Assembly (NCBI RefSeq): GCF_009796765.1
Contig: NZ_CP047023.1
Location: 4,385,501 to 4,449,500, forward strand
Length of the DNA stretch: 64,000 nucleotides
Source: Paraglaciecola sp. L3A3
GTDB taxonomy: Bacteria > Pseudomonadota > Gammaproteobacteria > Enterobacterales > Alteromonadaceae
Reading direction: 5' to 3'
Below the pieces are notes generated by a model. It was not told the DNA's origin, did not search any database, and saw only the letters and a list, made by a program, of their open reading frames with translations. Positions within the stretch are counted from its first letter, which is position 1. Each line of letters starts with the position of its first letter. The position numbers were made by a program, and so were the translations under genes. Positions 1-7,451 of the stretch are shown here, piece after piece.

Positions 1-96
1 ACGTTTTGAATATGGGGCAAATATGAGCGTTTTGGCCGAAGGCCAGCGAGTATTTGTCCCAGTGAGTTTACGAACGACATTATTCATTTGTTAGGG
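1..96 (-). other. Integron attC site, cut by the window edge
   Basis: Read on the minus strand, this follows the stop codon of the DUF2019-like cassette gene. It begins with CCCTAAC (96 to 90), the R'' core, and folds into a hairpin whose arms are GGGACAAATA and TATTTGCCCC. It ends in AAAACGT at the window edge, where the R' core (GTT...) should start. CCCTAAC is exactly complementary to GTTAGGG, the R' sequence reconstructed at the start of this cassette once the introns are removed, as expected for the two ends of one cassette. The last bases lie outside the window. Confidence 0.7.
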
Positions 97-420
97 TTAC
101 TTGAACCCGAATGGTGATTTATGTTGACCACCCTCGAACTCTTGAATTACTACCTCAGCACTAAGGCCAATTATGCCGCCATTTTTGACAATAACTTTTA
201 AAGCCGACAAAGCTTGAGGATAATTTTTTTGTGCAAGTAAATGACTAGCAGTCCAACTAACCACCCAATCATTTTTATGTTCAAGTAGTGCCAGTAATTC
301 TGCCTGATCATTAACTTGGGCAATAGCGTTCTTCATTGTTTCAAAATACTTAGCATCATCTGAGGATGTGCCATCTCCTTTTGCAATTGCCGACTCACAA
401 AATTTTTGAATATACGACAT
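97..420 (-). CDS. DUF2019-like integron cassette protein, 107 aa
   Basis: Small helical protein resembling the DUF2019/HEAT-like family of unknown function; the NDWVVSWTASHLL stretch near the middle looks like one helical repeat. I place the start at the ATG at 420 (MSYIQKF), because AAGGAAAG lies just upstream at usual spacing. A longer frame begins at 456 but runs into the group II intron, so its first 12 residues are intron plus leader sequence. The stop codon abuts the attC core, the normal layout of a gene cassette. Two tandem introns now separate it from upstream cassettes and any integron promoter, so its expression may depend on splicing or on an intron-borne promoter. Family call is from recall only. 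Confidence 0.72.
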   Translation of the reverse strand: MSYIQKFCESAIAKGDGTSSDDAKYFETMKNAIAQVNDQAELLALLEHKNDWVVSWTASHLLAQKNYPQALSALKVIVKNGGIIGLSAEVVIQEFEGGQHKSPFGFK

Positions 421-476
421 ACTTTCCTTGTAACCCATCGTGGTAGAGCGGCCCATTACTGAGCCGACCCCACACA

Positions 477-509
477 GATCCGGACGTGCGGAATTACCGC
501 ATCCGGCTC
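477..509 (-). ncRNA. Group II intron domain V hairpin (copy 1)
   Basis: Minus strand, from GAGCCGGATGCGG through the loop TAATT to CCGCACGTCCGGATC. This matches the size and layout of group II domain V, including the two-base bulge region near the middle of the 3' arm. The third pair from the base appears to be G opposite A where G-U is usual, which is worth checking. The same hairpin recurs at 2448-2480 in copy 2. Confidence 0.7.
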
Positions 510-546
510 TTCAGTTATATATTCACCCGTGTAAATCACGACCACT

Positions 547-1836
547 TTAATACCAGTCAACATGGATCACTCTTTTGCTAACTCGTAGCTTCTGTATTTG
601 GAAATACTCTAACATCTTCTTAAAATTACACCAATTGTAACTTCGACGACCACTGCGCCTGTTCAGCCATTTGTACAAACTATGTAGCACATAATTATAT
701 AGCTTACTTACGCTGCGGCTATTGTCGGGTAGCCCAAAGTAATTTCTAAACCCTGTGAGTTTGCGTTTTAATTGAGGTAGCCAAGTCGCTAGTTTCTGCG
801 AGCGTTTGGCTTTGATGAAATGGTAAAATTCGCTCAGGCTACTTCGCTGCTTTTGACTCGCAGTTCGTCGCCTTAATCTCGGTTTACCTTTTGCATCAAT
901 GCCCCAGTAAAACGCAAACCCCAAGAACACAAACTGGCGCTTACGACTTGGATGGAATCGACTGAACCTTATTAGGCTGGTCTTTTCTGGTGCCGTATCC
1001 AGTTTGAATTTCTTGAGTCGTTTTGGCAACACGCTGTAAAACCGTTCGGCATCATTGGCATACTGAAACGCACACACAAAATCATCTGCGTAACGTATCA
1101 GCATAGCCCTGCCTCTCATGCGAGGTTTTATCTTCTTCTCAAACCATAAATCCAACGCATAATGCAAATAGATATTAGCTAGCACGGGGCTAATGATACC
1201 GCCTTGTGGTGTACCGCTTTGTGGTTTGAGATAATCCCCTTCTGGCGATTTTATTCGTGCTTTCAACCATTGCCCGATTAAGCTCAAGAGCGCGTTATCA
1301 TCAATGCGTTGTTTAAGCATCTCCATCAGCCAGTTGTGGTCAATATTATCGAAGAAGCCTTTAATGTCAGCCTCAACAATATAGCCATAACCTTTAAACT
1401 GAAGATTCAAACTCAAGCTATGCACCGCCTGATGCGCACTCTTATTTGGCCGATAACCATAACTGTTAGGCAAGAAATCCGCTTCCCAGATACTTTGCAG
1501 TATCTGACTCACGCTTTGCTGTACCAGTTTGTCATCCACTGTGGGTAAGCCTAATGGGCGTTGTTTACCATGACTTTTGGGTATGAATACACGCTTAATG
1601 TCACCTGCTCGATAGCACTTAGCTTTCAAGGCTGAACTTAAACGTGTGAGGTGTTCCACAAGCGATTCTTTGTATTTCGGCATCGTGATGCCATCAATAC
1701 CAGGGGCTGCTCGTTTATTCAGTTGCCCCCAACTTTGATACAGTAAATCATCTCCTAGCAATCCATATAGGTTCTGAAATCTATGGTTGGGGTGTGTCTG
1801 TGATTTAAATGTGATGGCATTTAGTGCGGTTGTCAT
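547..1836 (-). CDS. Group II intron reverse transcriptase/maturase (copy 1)
   Basis: 429-aa intron-encoded protein (LtrA-type). The reverse transcriptase fingers/palm are clear: APGIDG near residue 45, RPLGLP near 95, the GYRPNKSAHQA block near 130, DIKGFFDNIDH near 160, GTPQGGIISPVLANIYL near 210 and the catalytic YADD near 250. A maturase (X) domain follows, with LxGFRNYFG near 365. The protein ends soon after it, so the HNH endonuclease domain of LtrA is absent; retrohoming of such introns usually relies on single-stranded or replicating DNA. Identical at protein level to the copy at 2518-3807. It lies in domain IV of the intron, with the ribozyme core on both sides. Confidence 0.95.
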   Translation of the reverse strand: MTTALNAITFKSQTHPNHRFQNLYGLLGDDLLYQSWGQLNKRAAPGIDGITMPKYKESLVEHLTRLSSALKAKCYRAGDIKRVFIPKSHGKQRPLGLPTVDDKLVQQSVSQILQSIWEADFLPNSYGYRPNKSAHQAVHSLSLNLQFKGYGYIVEADIKGFFDNIDHNWLMEMLKQRIDDNALLSLIGQWLKARIKSPEGDYLKPQSGTPQGGIISPVLANIYLHYALDLWFEKKIKPRMRGRAMLIRYADDFVCAFQYANDAERFYSVLPKRLKKFKLDTAPEKTSLIRFSRFHPSRKRQFVFLGFAFYWGIDAKGKPRLRRRTASQKQRSSLSEFYHFIKAKRSQKLATWLPQLKRKLTGFRNYFGLPDNSRSVSKLYNYVLHSLYKWLNRRSGRRSYNWCNFKKMLEYFQIQKLRVSKRVIHVDWY

Positions 1837-2407
1837 AGTGAATCCAGCCCTACTTTGTCCGGTCTATGTATCTGCTAAACACCTGATATAACTGCTTGCC
1901 CCTTCGCCATGTGGTTGGCTTTCCCAACCTCAAACTACTATGAGCAAGTCTGACTGCCAAAGGGTCATCGTTCGTCTCGCTTGTGGCTTAACTACCCTAC
2001 CATTTTCCTTATGGAACACCTCTGGCTCTCTCAAGTTCTCAATACATCTCTTTATACATGCCACGGCTTTAGAACTCCGCTGACTCGCCACAACCTTGCC
2101 ATCTCAGACACGCTGAATAACGGTTGCTTTGCTTGGACTTCGACGGCGTTACAAGCCTCGTCAGTCAGAACTTAATTTATTATCGGAGCGATAACAGCAC
2201 TTCAGGAACACGCATTCCCTATGGCCTATATAATTCTCTGTGTACGCTTCACCTATATTGTTCATCTGGTTGCGAATGCATCGCTGATAAGTATTTCACC
2301 AATCCCAGACTCCGCCATAGGCGCAACACTCGATACAGGTGGTTGGCTAAACCTTACCTGACAGGGACTTACACCCTGCAAGATGCATCAAGCTTCGCTT
2401 GACGCAC

Positions 2408-4378
2408 ATCGTGGTAGAGCGGCCCATTACTGAGCCGACCCCACACAGATCCGGACGTGCGGAATTACCGCATCCGGCTCTTCAGTTATATATTCACCCG
2501 TGTAAATCACGACCACTTTAATACCAGTCAACATGGATCACTCTTTTGCTAACTCGTAGCTTCTGTATTTGGAAATACTCTAACATCTTCTTAAAATTAC
2601 ACCAATTGTAACTTCGACGACCACTGCGCCTGTTCAGCCATTTGTACAAACTATGTAGCACATAATTATATAGCTTACTTACGCTGCGGCTATTGTCGGG
2701 TAGCCCAAAGTAATTTCTAAACCCTGTGAGTTTGCGTTTTAATTGAGGTAGCCAAGTCGCTAGTTTCTGCGAGCGTTTGGCTTTGATGAAATGGTAAAAT
2801 TCGCTCAGGCTACTTCGCTGCTTTTGACTCGCAGTTCGTCGCCTTAATCTCGGTTTACCTTTTGCATCAATGCCCCAGTAAAACGCAAACCCCAAGAACA
2901 CAAACTGGCGCTTACGACTTGGATGGAATCGACTGAACCTTATTAGGCTGGTCTTTTCTGGTGCCGTATCCAGTTTGAATTTCTTGAGTCGTTTTGGCAA
3001 CACGCTGTAAAACCGTTCGGCATCATTGGCATACTGAAACGCACACACAAAATCATCTGCGTAACGTATCAGCATAGCCCTGCCTCTCATGCGAGGTTTT
3101 ATCTTCTTCTCAAACCATAAATCCAACGCATAATGCAAATAGATATTAGCTAGCACGGGGCTAATGATACCGCCTTGTGGTGTACCGCTTTGTGGTTTGA
3201 GATAATCCCCTTCTGGCGATTTTATTCGTGCTTTCAACCATTGCCCGATTAAGCTCAAGAGCGCGTTATCATCAATGCGTTGTTTAAGCATCTCCATCAG
3301 CCAGTTGTGGTCAATATTATCGAAGAAGCCTTTAATGTCAGCCTCAACAATATAGCCATAACCTTTAAACTGAAGATTCAAACTCAAGCTATGCACCGCC
3401 TGATGCGCACTCTTATTTGGCCGATAACCATAACTGTTAGGCAAGAAATCCGCTTCCCAGATACTTTGCAGTATCTGACTCACGCTTTGCTGTACCAGTT
3501 TGTCATCCACTGTGGGTAAGCCTAATGGGCGTTGTTTACCATGACTTTTGGGTATGAATACACGCTTAATGTCACCTGCTCGATAGCACTTAGCTTTCAA
3601 GGCTGAACTTAAACGTGTGAGGTGTTCCACAAGCGATTCTTTGTATTTCGGCATCGTGATGCCATCAATACCAGGGGCTGCTCGTTTATTCAGTTGCCCC
3701 CAACTTTGATACAGTAAATCATCTCCTAGCAATCCATATAGGTTCTGAAATCTATGGTTGGGGTGTGTCTGTGATTTAAATGTGATGGCATTTAGTGCGG
3801 TTGTCATAGTGAATCCAGCCCTACTTTGTCCGGTCTATGTATCTGCTAAACACCTGATATAACTGCTTGCCCCTTCGCCATGTGGTTGGCTTTCCCAACC
3901 TCAAACTACTATGAGCAAGTCTGACTGCCAAAGGGTCATCGTTCGTCTCGCTTGTGGCTTAACTACCCTACCATTTTCCTTATGGAACACCTCTGGCTCT
4001 CTCAAGTTCTCAATACATCTCTTTATACATGCCACGGCTTTAGAACTCCGCTGACTCGCCACAACCTTGCCATCTCAGACACGCTGAATAACGGTTGCTT
4101 TGCTTGGACTTCGACGGCGTTACAAGCCTCGTCAGTCAGAACTTAATTTATTATCGGAGCGATAACAGCACTTCAGGAACACGCATTCCCTATGGCCTAT
4201 ATAATTCTCTGTGTACGCTTCACCTATATTGTTCATCTGGTTGCGAATGCATCGCTGATAAGTATTTCACCAATCCCAGACTCCGCCATAGGCGCAACAC
4301 TCGATACAGGTGGTTGGCTAAACCTTACCTGACAGGGACTTACACCCTGCAAGATGCATCAAGCTTCGCTTGACGCAC
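2408..4378 (-). mobile_element. Group II intron, copy 2 (5' member of a tandem pair)
   Basis: Same 1971-bp element as 437-2407, offset by exactly 1971 bp, and identical wherever I compared them. It starts with GTGCG at 4378, directly after the attC bases AAGCGTTA, and ends CCACGAT at 2408. The next base (2407) is the first base of copy 1, so the two introns are head to tail with no exon or target duplication between them. Domain V is at 2448-2480. Confidence 0.88.
2518..3807 (-). CDS. Group II intron reverse transcriptase/maturase (copy 2)
   Basis: 429-aa protein identical to that at 547-1836: reverse transcriptase domain with the YADD catalytic motif, then a maturase domain, no C-terminal endonuclease. 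Both copies have full-length frames, so neither shows decay, which points to a recent duplication or to an assembly duplication. This copy lies next to the true 5' exon, so in a dimer transcript it would be the first translated. Confidence 0.95.
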   Translation of the reverse strand: MTTALNAITFKSQTHPNHRFQNLYGLLGDDLLYQSWGQLNKRAAPGIDGITMPKYKESLVEHLTRLSSALKAKCYRAGDIKRVFIPKSHGKQRPLGLPTVDDKLVQQSVSQILQSIWEADFLPNSYGYRPNKSAHQAVHSLSLNLQFKGYGYIVEADIKGFFDNIDHNWLMEMLKQRIDDNALLSLIGQWLKARIKSPEGDYLKPQSGTPQGGIISPVLANIYLHYALDLWFEKKIKPRMRGRAMLIRYADDFVCAFQYANDAERFYSVLPKRLKKFKLDTAPEKTSLIRFSRFHPSRKRQFVFLGFAFYWGIDAKGKPRLRRRTASQKQRSSLSEFYHFIKAKRSQKLATWLPQLKRKLTGFRNYFGLPDNSRSVSKLYNYVLHSLYKWLNRRSGRRSYNWCNFKKMLEYFQIQKLRVSKRVIHVDWY

Positions 4379-4453
4379 TAACGCTTAACATATGGGGATT
4401 TTAGGAGCGCTTTACCAGCGAGTAAAATTCCCACCATTATGTTTTTGTTATAC
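4379..4453 (-). other. attC site of the 131-aa cassette, R' core split by the introns
   Basis: Minus strand: R'' core GTATAAC (4453-4447), overlapping the stop codon of the upstream gene, then a long hairpin with arms GGGAATTTTA and TAAAATCCCC, then AAGCGTTA at the intron boundary. The tail AAGCGTTAG is the same as in well-known class 1 attC sites such as that of aadA1. R' should be GTTRRRY: GTTA lies at 4382-4379 and GGG only after both introns (436-434). R'' is exactly complementary to GTTATAC at the start of the same cassette (4862-4856), which confirms the cassette limits. Confidence 0.82.
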
Positions 4454-4843
4454 ATCGATTGCTACAATAGTTGGTTGATCATCGTAGGTTATTACATCAA
4501 TAAATTCATCATCTGTTACCAATATAAAATGGTTGAATTTATCTTTCTCAAAAATTTCATGTTTTTCATTAAAGCAGTAATTGATTAGTTCTGAATCGTA
4601 GGCTTGATAGATAAAGCCATCTGCAAAAACAGGTGTGTCAAATTGGCTTTGAAATTTTAATAAATCACCTTCATCCATAACTCGAAAATAATGTGGAGTA
4701 CGAAATGCAATAAGGTAGCTCTGATCGAGTTTTCGATATTCTATTTGGGCAGTTAATAAGCCATGAGAATAATTCAAAGACGCAAGAAATCTATCTTGCT
4801 TAGGTTGATCATTGGAACCTTTCCATAGTTCGATATTCACCAA
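4448..4843 (-). CDS. Integron cassette protein of unknown function, 131 aa
   Basis: I do not recognise this protein. It is acidic and rich in aromatic residues, with no signal peptide or membrane segment, and most likely a small soluble alpha/beta domain. Two beta-rich stretches stand out, SYLIAFRTPHYF near residue 45 and FNHFILVTDDEFIDVITYDD near 105. The gene fills a complete cassette: the start codon is 13 bases inside the cassette border at 4862, with GGGGAGAG as ribosome binding site, and the stop overlaps the attC. Cassette genes of this size are often toxin/antitoxin, immunity or stress proteins, but nothing in the sequence decides this. Confidence 0.8.
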   Translation of the reverse strand: MVNIELWKGSNDQPKQDRFLASLNYSHGLLTAQIEYRKLDQSYLIAFRTPHYFRVMDEGDLLKFQSQFDTPVFADGFIYQAYDSELINYCFNEKHEIFEKDKFNHFILVTDDEFIDVITYDDQPTIVAIDV

Positions 4844-4855
4844 ACTCTCCCCGAT

Positions 4856-4915
4856 GTATAACTACTTAGTGATTATACGGCACGTAGTGTGTGACGAATA
4901 ATCACCTTGTTGGAC
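4856..4915 (-). other. Short attC site of a cassette lost or remodelled upstream
   Basis: Minus strand: R'' GTCCAAC (4915-4909, fits RYYYAAC), hairpin arms GTGATTAT and ATAATCAC around an ACACACTACGTG centre, then R' GTTATAC (4862-4856, fits GTTRRRY up to one base). This 60-bp layout is a typical compact attC. It shows that a further cassette once stood between this point and the integrase. Confidence 0.7.
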
Positions 4916-5094
4916 AAAGCCGAGACCCTGCCCTTAAATTTATTGGTATTGTTTATGCTAATGGAATTTGTATTTGAAAGGAATAGCGGTTCGCGTATCA
5001 AGGGCAAGTTTATTCGCATACCTACCAGCCACTATGAGCAATATTTTTATGTTAAACACGGTACTGGTTATCATATTATCGACTCTTTATCTTG
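4916..5094. other. Remnant of a first cassette; no gene I can support
   Basis: Sequence between the compact attC and the probable end of the IS91-like element. A minus-strand frame of about 38 codons (MITSTVF...) could be the last piece of a cassette gene, but it starts after in-frame stops and ends well before the attC. A plus-strand frame (4907-5119) begins inside the attC and runs into the IS, so I do not accept it as a gene. Confidence 0.4.
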
Positions 5095-5122
5095 TTTTCC
5101 AAACGATAGGCCAGCCTAACCC

Positions 5123-5144
5123 ATGACAGTGATTTACCTGTCAT
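5123..5144 (-). repeat. Inverted repeat near the IS91-like origin end
   Basis: ATGACAG, an 8-base loop, then CTGTCAT. It lies about 46 bases after the transposase stop and about 28 bases inside the putative CAAG-flanked end, the position expected for the rolling-circle origin hairpin of IS91-type elements. Its function is inferred from position. Confidence 0.45.
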
Positions 5145-5190
5145 ATTACTGCGTCTTTATCGGTCTGTATTAGACCGTCATACGATTATC

Positions 5191-6288
5191 TTAGCCACTT
5201 GCTATCTTCTGAACATTGAGGGGCGGCAGTACGATTGACGTCAACATCAGCACACCTGCTTTACATGCTGGACAAGGCCAGTATTTAGCGGGTTCGTATG
5301 TTTCTTCATTGTCCTGTTGCTCCACCATGTCAGGTAATTGTCGTCGAATGACCTCAAGTTTTTTACGTCGACAACAATTCGCTAAAAAACCAAAGTGCCG
5401 CACGCGCATCAAACCCTTTGGTAGAATATGACTGAGGTAACGACGCACAAATTCTTCACCCCTAAGCGTCATCTGTTTATGCTGATTACCATCTGCATAA
5501 TCTTTGTAATTGAAGGTGACCTTCTCTTCGCTTATAGCCTGTAATCTCGACTCATTGAGCATGCCTTTTTTCGTATACCGACCTAAATAACGAATAACTG
5601 TTTTGGGCTGACACAAACAAGGTTTACTGTACACACACCAAGCTTTACTCATTAACATCTGCGCTTGGGGGACAACCAATTCACATGCCCTCAGTGCGGC
5701 CAACATCTTAGCCCTGAATACAGTAGATAAAGCTTTTACAGGAAACAAATACGCCTTTTTGACACTTTGCCAGTGTGCATGCTCATCCATTGCCCCGCCA
5801 GGAATAAGACAATGCAAGTGAATATGCTGGCTTAAGGTTTGCCCCCACGTGTGTAACACGGCTGTCATGCCCAGTTGCCCTTTCAGATTTTTACGGGATA
5901 TCGCAAATTGACTCAAGGTTGCCCACACTGCCTGAAACAGACTTTTGTATAGTTTTTCAGGGGCATACTGACTTATCACGTTCAATTCATGAGGTAAGGT
6001 GAACACCAGATGGAAATACTTGCATGGCAACACATTCCCTTGTTGTTGCTCAACCCATTGTGCTGTTTGCTTACCCTGGCAGCGGGGACAATGCCTATCT
6101 CGGCACGAGCAATACACCACTTTATCAAACGAACACGACCCGCATTGCCACTGCTGCATACCTAATTTCCCTGTTCGACAATCCACTATATGTCGGCATA
6201 CCTTATCTTGTTGATAACTCAATGTATGATGTTGTCGATACGCTGGCAGGAATTGCTGTAACGCATCCGCCACATGCAGCGCACTCAT
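5191..6288 (-). CDS. IS91-family transposase
   Basis: About 365-aa HUH-type rolling-circle transposase. An N-terminal zinc-binding domain is visible (CGSCSF near residue 50, then CSCRDRHCPRCQG near 65), followed by YFHLVFTLPHELN near 95, the HTWGQTLSQHIHLHCLIPGGA block near 150 carrying the HUH histidines, and a YLGRYTKKG motif near 240, the position of the catalytic tyrosine region. The start is the ATG at 6288, which overlaps the TGA of the upstream recombinase gene (ATGA), so translation is probably coupled. A frame five codons longer exists, but its start lies inside the upstream gene. Zinc fingers and catalytic motifs appear intact. Confidence 0.92.
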   Translation of the reverse strand: MSALHVADALQQFLPAYRQHHTLSYQQDKVCRHIVDCRTGKLGMQQWQCGSCSFDKVVYCSCRDRHCPRCQGKQTAQWVEQQQGNVLPCKYFHLVFTLPHELNVISQYAPEKLYKSLFQAVWATLSQFAISRKNLKGQLGMTAVLHTWGQTLSQHIHLHCLIPGGAMDEHAHWQSVKKAYLFPVKALSTVFRAKMLAALRACELVVPQAQMLMSKAWCVYSKPCLCQPKTVIRYLGRYTKKGMLNESRLQAISEEKVTFNYKDYADGNQHKQMTLRGEEFVRRYLSHILPKGLMRVRHFGFLANCCRRKKLEVIRRQLPDMVEQQDNEETYEPAKYWPCPACKAGVLMLTSIVLPPLNVQKIASG

Positions 6289-7130
6289 GACACACCATCC
6301 CAATCTGCCATTAAATCTTGGGCACCATTATTTAGCTCGGGCAACCAATGCAAATAATGTTGAGTCGTTCGAATATCGGCATGACCTAGTTGTTGCTGAA
6401 GCTGGTTAAGTGGCATGCCACCTTCTAACTGATGCGTGGCATAGGCATGTCGCAGACTATGAATACTGCACTTCTTCGTCACACCTGCCAACTTACAGGC
6501 TTCGCGAAAAGCCTTTTGTACCGACGTATTCCCCACCTTAAATGCCATGCCTCGGCTTGAGAAAAACAACCAATCTGTCGAGCGAAAATGGTGCCAGTAA
6601 GCCCGTAAAATATGCAACAACGACATGGTTAACACCACATCTCTGTCTTTGTTACCCTTGCCATTATGAATTCGCAATGTTTGACGGGCTCCGTCTATAT
6701 CTTGCACCTTTACATGCACCAGCTCATTGAGTCTCAATCCGCAGCCATAATACATCTTCAACATGGTGCGATACTTCTCGTGACGACAATGCGCCACTAT
6801 CTGTTTTACCTCTGCTTTAGATAATAAAATAGGAATAGTACGGGGCCTTTTAGGCCACACCACCTCAATACAAAACGTACGTTTAAGCACATGCTTGTAC
6901 AAAAAATGAATACCATTTAATTGCACATGAATAGTTGAGCATGACAAGCCACGCTCCAAACTCAATGAACGAAAATACTGCTCCAATTGTTCATCGGTTA
7001 ACTTCTCGGGGGATTGATGGTAGTACTTGGCAAGTTGTTCTACAGCATAAATATAGGTATCACGCGTACGAGTGGAATATCCTCTGATCTGGCACTCGTC
7101 GATCAAAGATTGACGTAATGGAGTCATCAC
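6285..7130 (-). CDS. Tyrosine recombinase of the IS91-like element
   Basis: 281-aa XerC/D-type integrase. The N-terminal SAM-like core-binding domain covers about residues 1-90. The catalytic domain shows the first Arg in GCGLRLNELV near 130, HSLRHAYATHQ near 225 (His and second Arg), LGHADIRTTQHYLH near 250 with the last His and the Tyr nucleophile. The gene directly precedes and overlaps the IS91-type transposase, an arrangement seen in a subset of IS91 relatives. It is not the integron integrase: it lacks the extra segment typical of IntI and is transcribed the other way. Its job in transposition is not known from the sequence. Confidence 0.9.
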   Translation of the reverse strand: MMTPLRQSLIDECQIRGYSTRTRDTYIYAVEQLAKYYHQSPEKLTDEQLEQYFRSLSLERGLSCSTIHVQLNGIHFLYKHVLKRTFCIEVVWPKRPRTIPILLSKAEVKQIVAHCRHEKYRTMLKMYYGCGLRLNELVHVKVQDIDGARQTLRIHNGKGNKDRDVVLTMSLLHILRAYWHHFRSTDWLFFSSRGMAFKVGNTSVQKAFREACKLAGVTKKCSIHSLRHAYATHQLEGGMPLNQLQQQLGHADIRTTQHYLHWLPELNNGAQDLMADWDGVS

Positions 7131-7213
7131 AATTCTCCTGATAAATGGGCAACATTACCCATCTACAAGTGTGATCGATCAGACCAAAAAAGCAGGCTCC
7201 GCGTAGCGGCTTA

Positions 7214-7263
7214 GTTCAACAATTTAGTTAACGACAATTTGGGGTGTTCAAACACGACAAATT
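7214..7263 (-). other. Putative attI region of the integron
   Basis: Between intI and the IS91-like element the minus strand has GTTGAAC (7220-7214), which fits the GTTRRRY core. Three related direct repeats lie here (plus strand CAACAATTT at 7217, CGACAATTT at 7232, CGACAAATT at 7255), resembling the integrase-binding repeats of attI sites. The IS insertion separates this from the cassettes. The assignment rests on position and motif only. Confidence 0.35.
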
Positions 7264-7400
7264 GTCCAATTTCATTCGGGCTGTTTTTTACACGACCCAT
7301 AAGATATTCATTTATAACGAATAACTCCCCAATGTGCAAACATACTTATTCAAATACGGCATTTGTCGTTGATCTGCTGTTATTGGACAAATCACAGAGG

Positions 7401-7416
7401 CCTGTCTATATATACA
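7401..7416 (+). promoter_or_regulatory. LexA-type SOS box upstream of intI
   Basis: CTGTCTATATATACAG has the CTG-N10-CAG form with an alternating TA centre and differs from the gammaproteobacterial LexA consensus at one base. It ends 35 bases before the GTG start of intI. SOS control of integron integrases by LexA is established in Vibrio cholerae and class 1 integrons, so the position supports the same control here, although the integrase is now broken. Confidence 0.75.
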
Positions 7417-7451
7417 GTAAGTTATTAAATATATTCTAAAGGATAATACTT

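Larger units (their letters stand above)
437..2407 (-). mobile_element. Group II intron, copy 1 (3' member of a tandem pair)
   Basis: On the minus strand the element starts with GTGCG (2407), the GUGYG start of bacterial group II introns, and ends with CCACGAT (AY end) at 437. It encodes a reverse transcriptase/maturase and has a domain V-like hairpin near the 3' end, followed by a domain VI-like stem with a bulged A. The 3' exon begins GGGTTAC. The 5' neighbour is not an exon but the last base of a second identical intron. Length is 1971 bp. The insertion site is inside an integron attC core, as described for group IIC-attC introns. The class is inferred from target and from the missing endonuclease domain. 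Confidence 0.88.
5095..7213 (-). mobile_element. IS91-like element carrying a tyrosine recombinase
   Basis: Two overlapping minus-strand genes, a tyrosine recombinase then an IS91-type transposase, form one mobile unit inserted between intI and the cassettes. The end after the transposase has a perfect inverted repeat (5123-5144), as at IS91-type origin ends, and is followed on the minus strand by CAAG, one of the two target tetranucleotides known for IS91. The opposite end is not marked by an obvious repeat; I place it before GTTGAAC of the putative attI. Borders are inferred; the gene content is certain. Confidence 0.55.

Noticed and set aside
1309..2402. Plus-strand open frames inside the group II introns
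   Set aside because: They are antisense to the reverse transcriptase or cover the structured ribozyme 5' domain, and they repeat exactly in copy 2.
4907..5119. Plus-strand open frame of 70 codons
   Set aside because: It starts inside the attC hairpin and ends inside the IS91-like element, so it spans an insertion junction and has no support.
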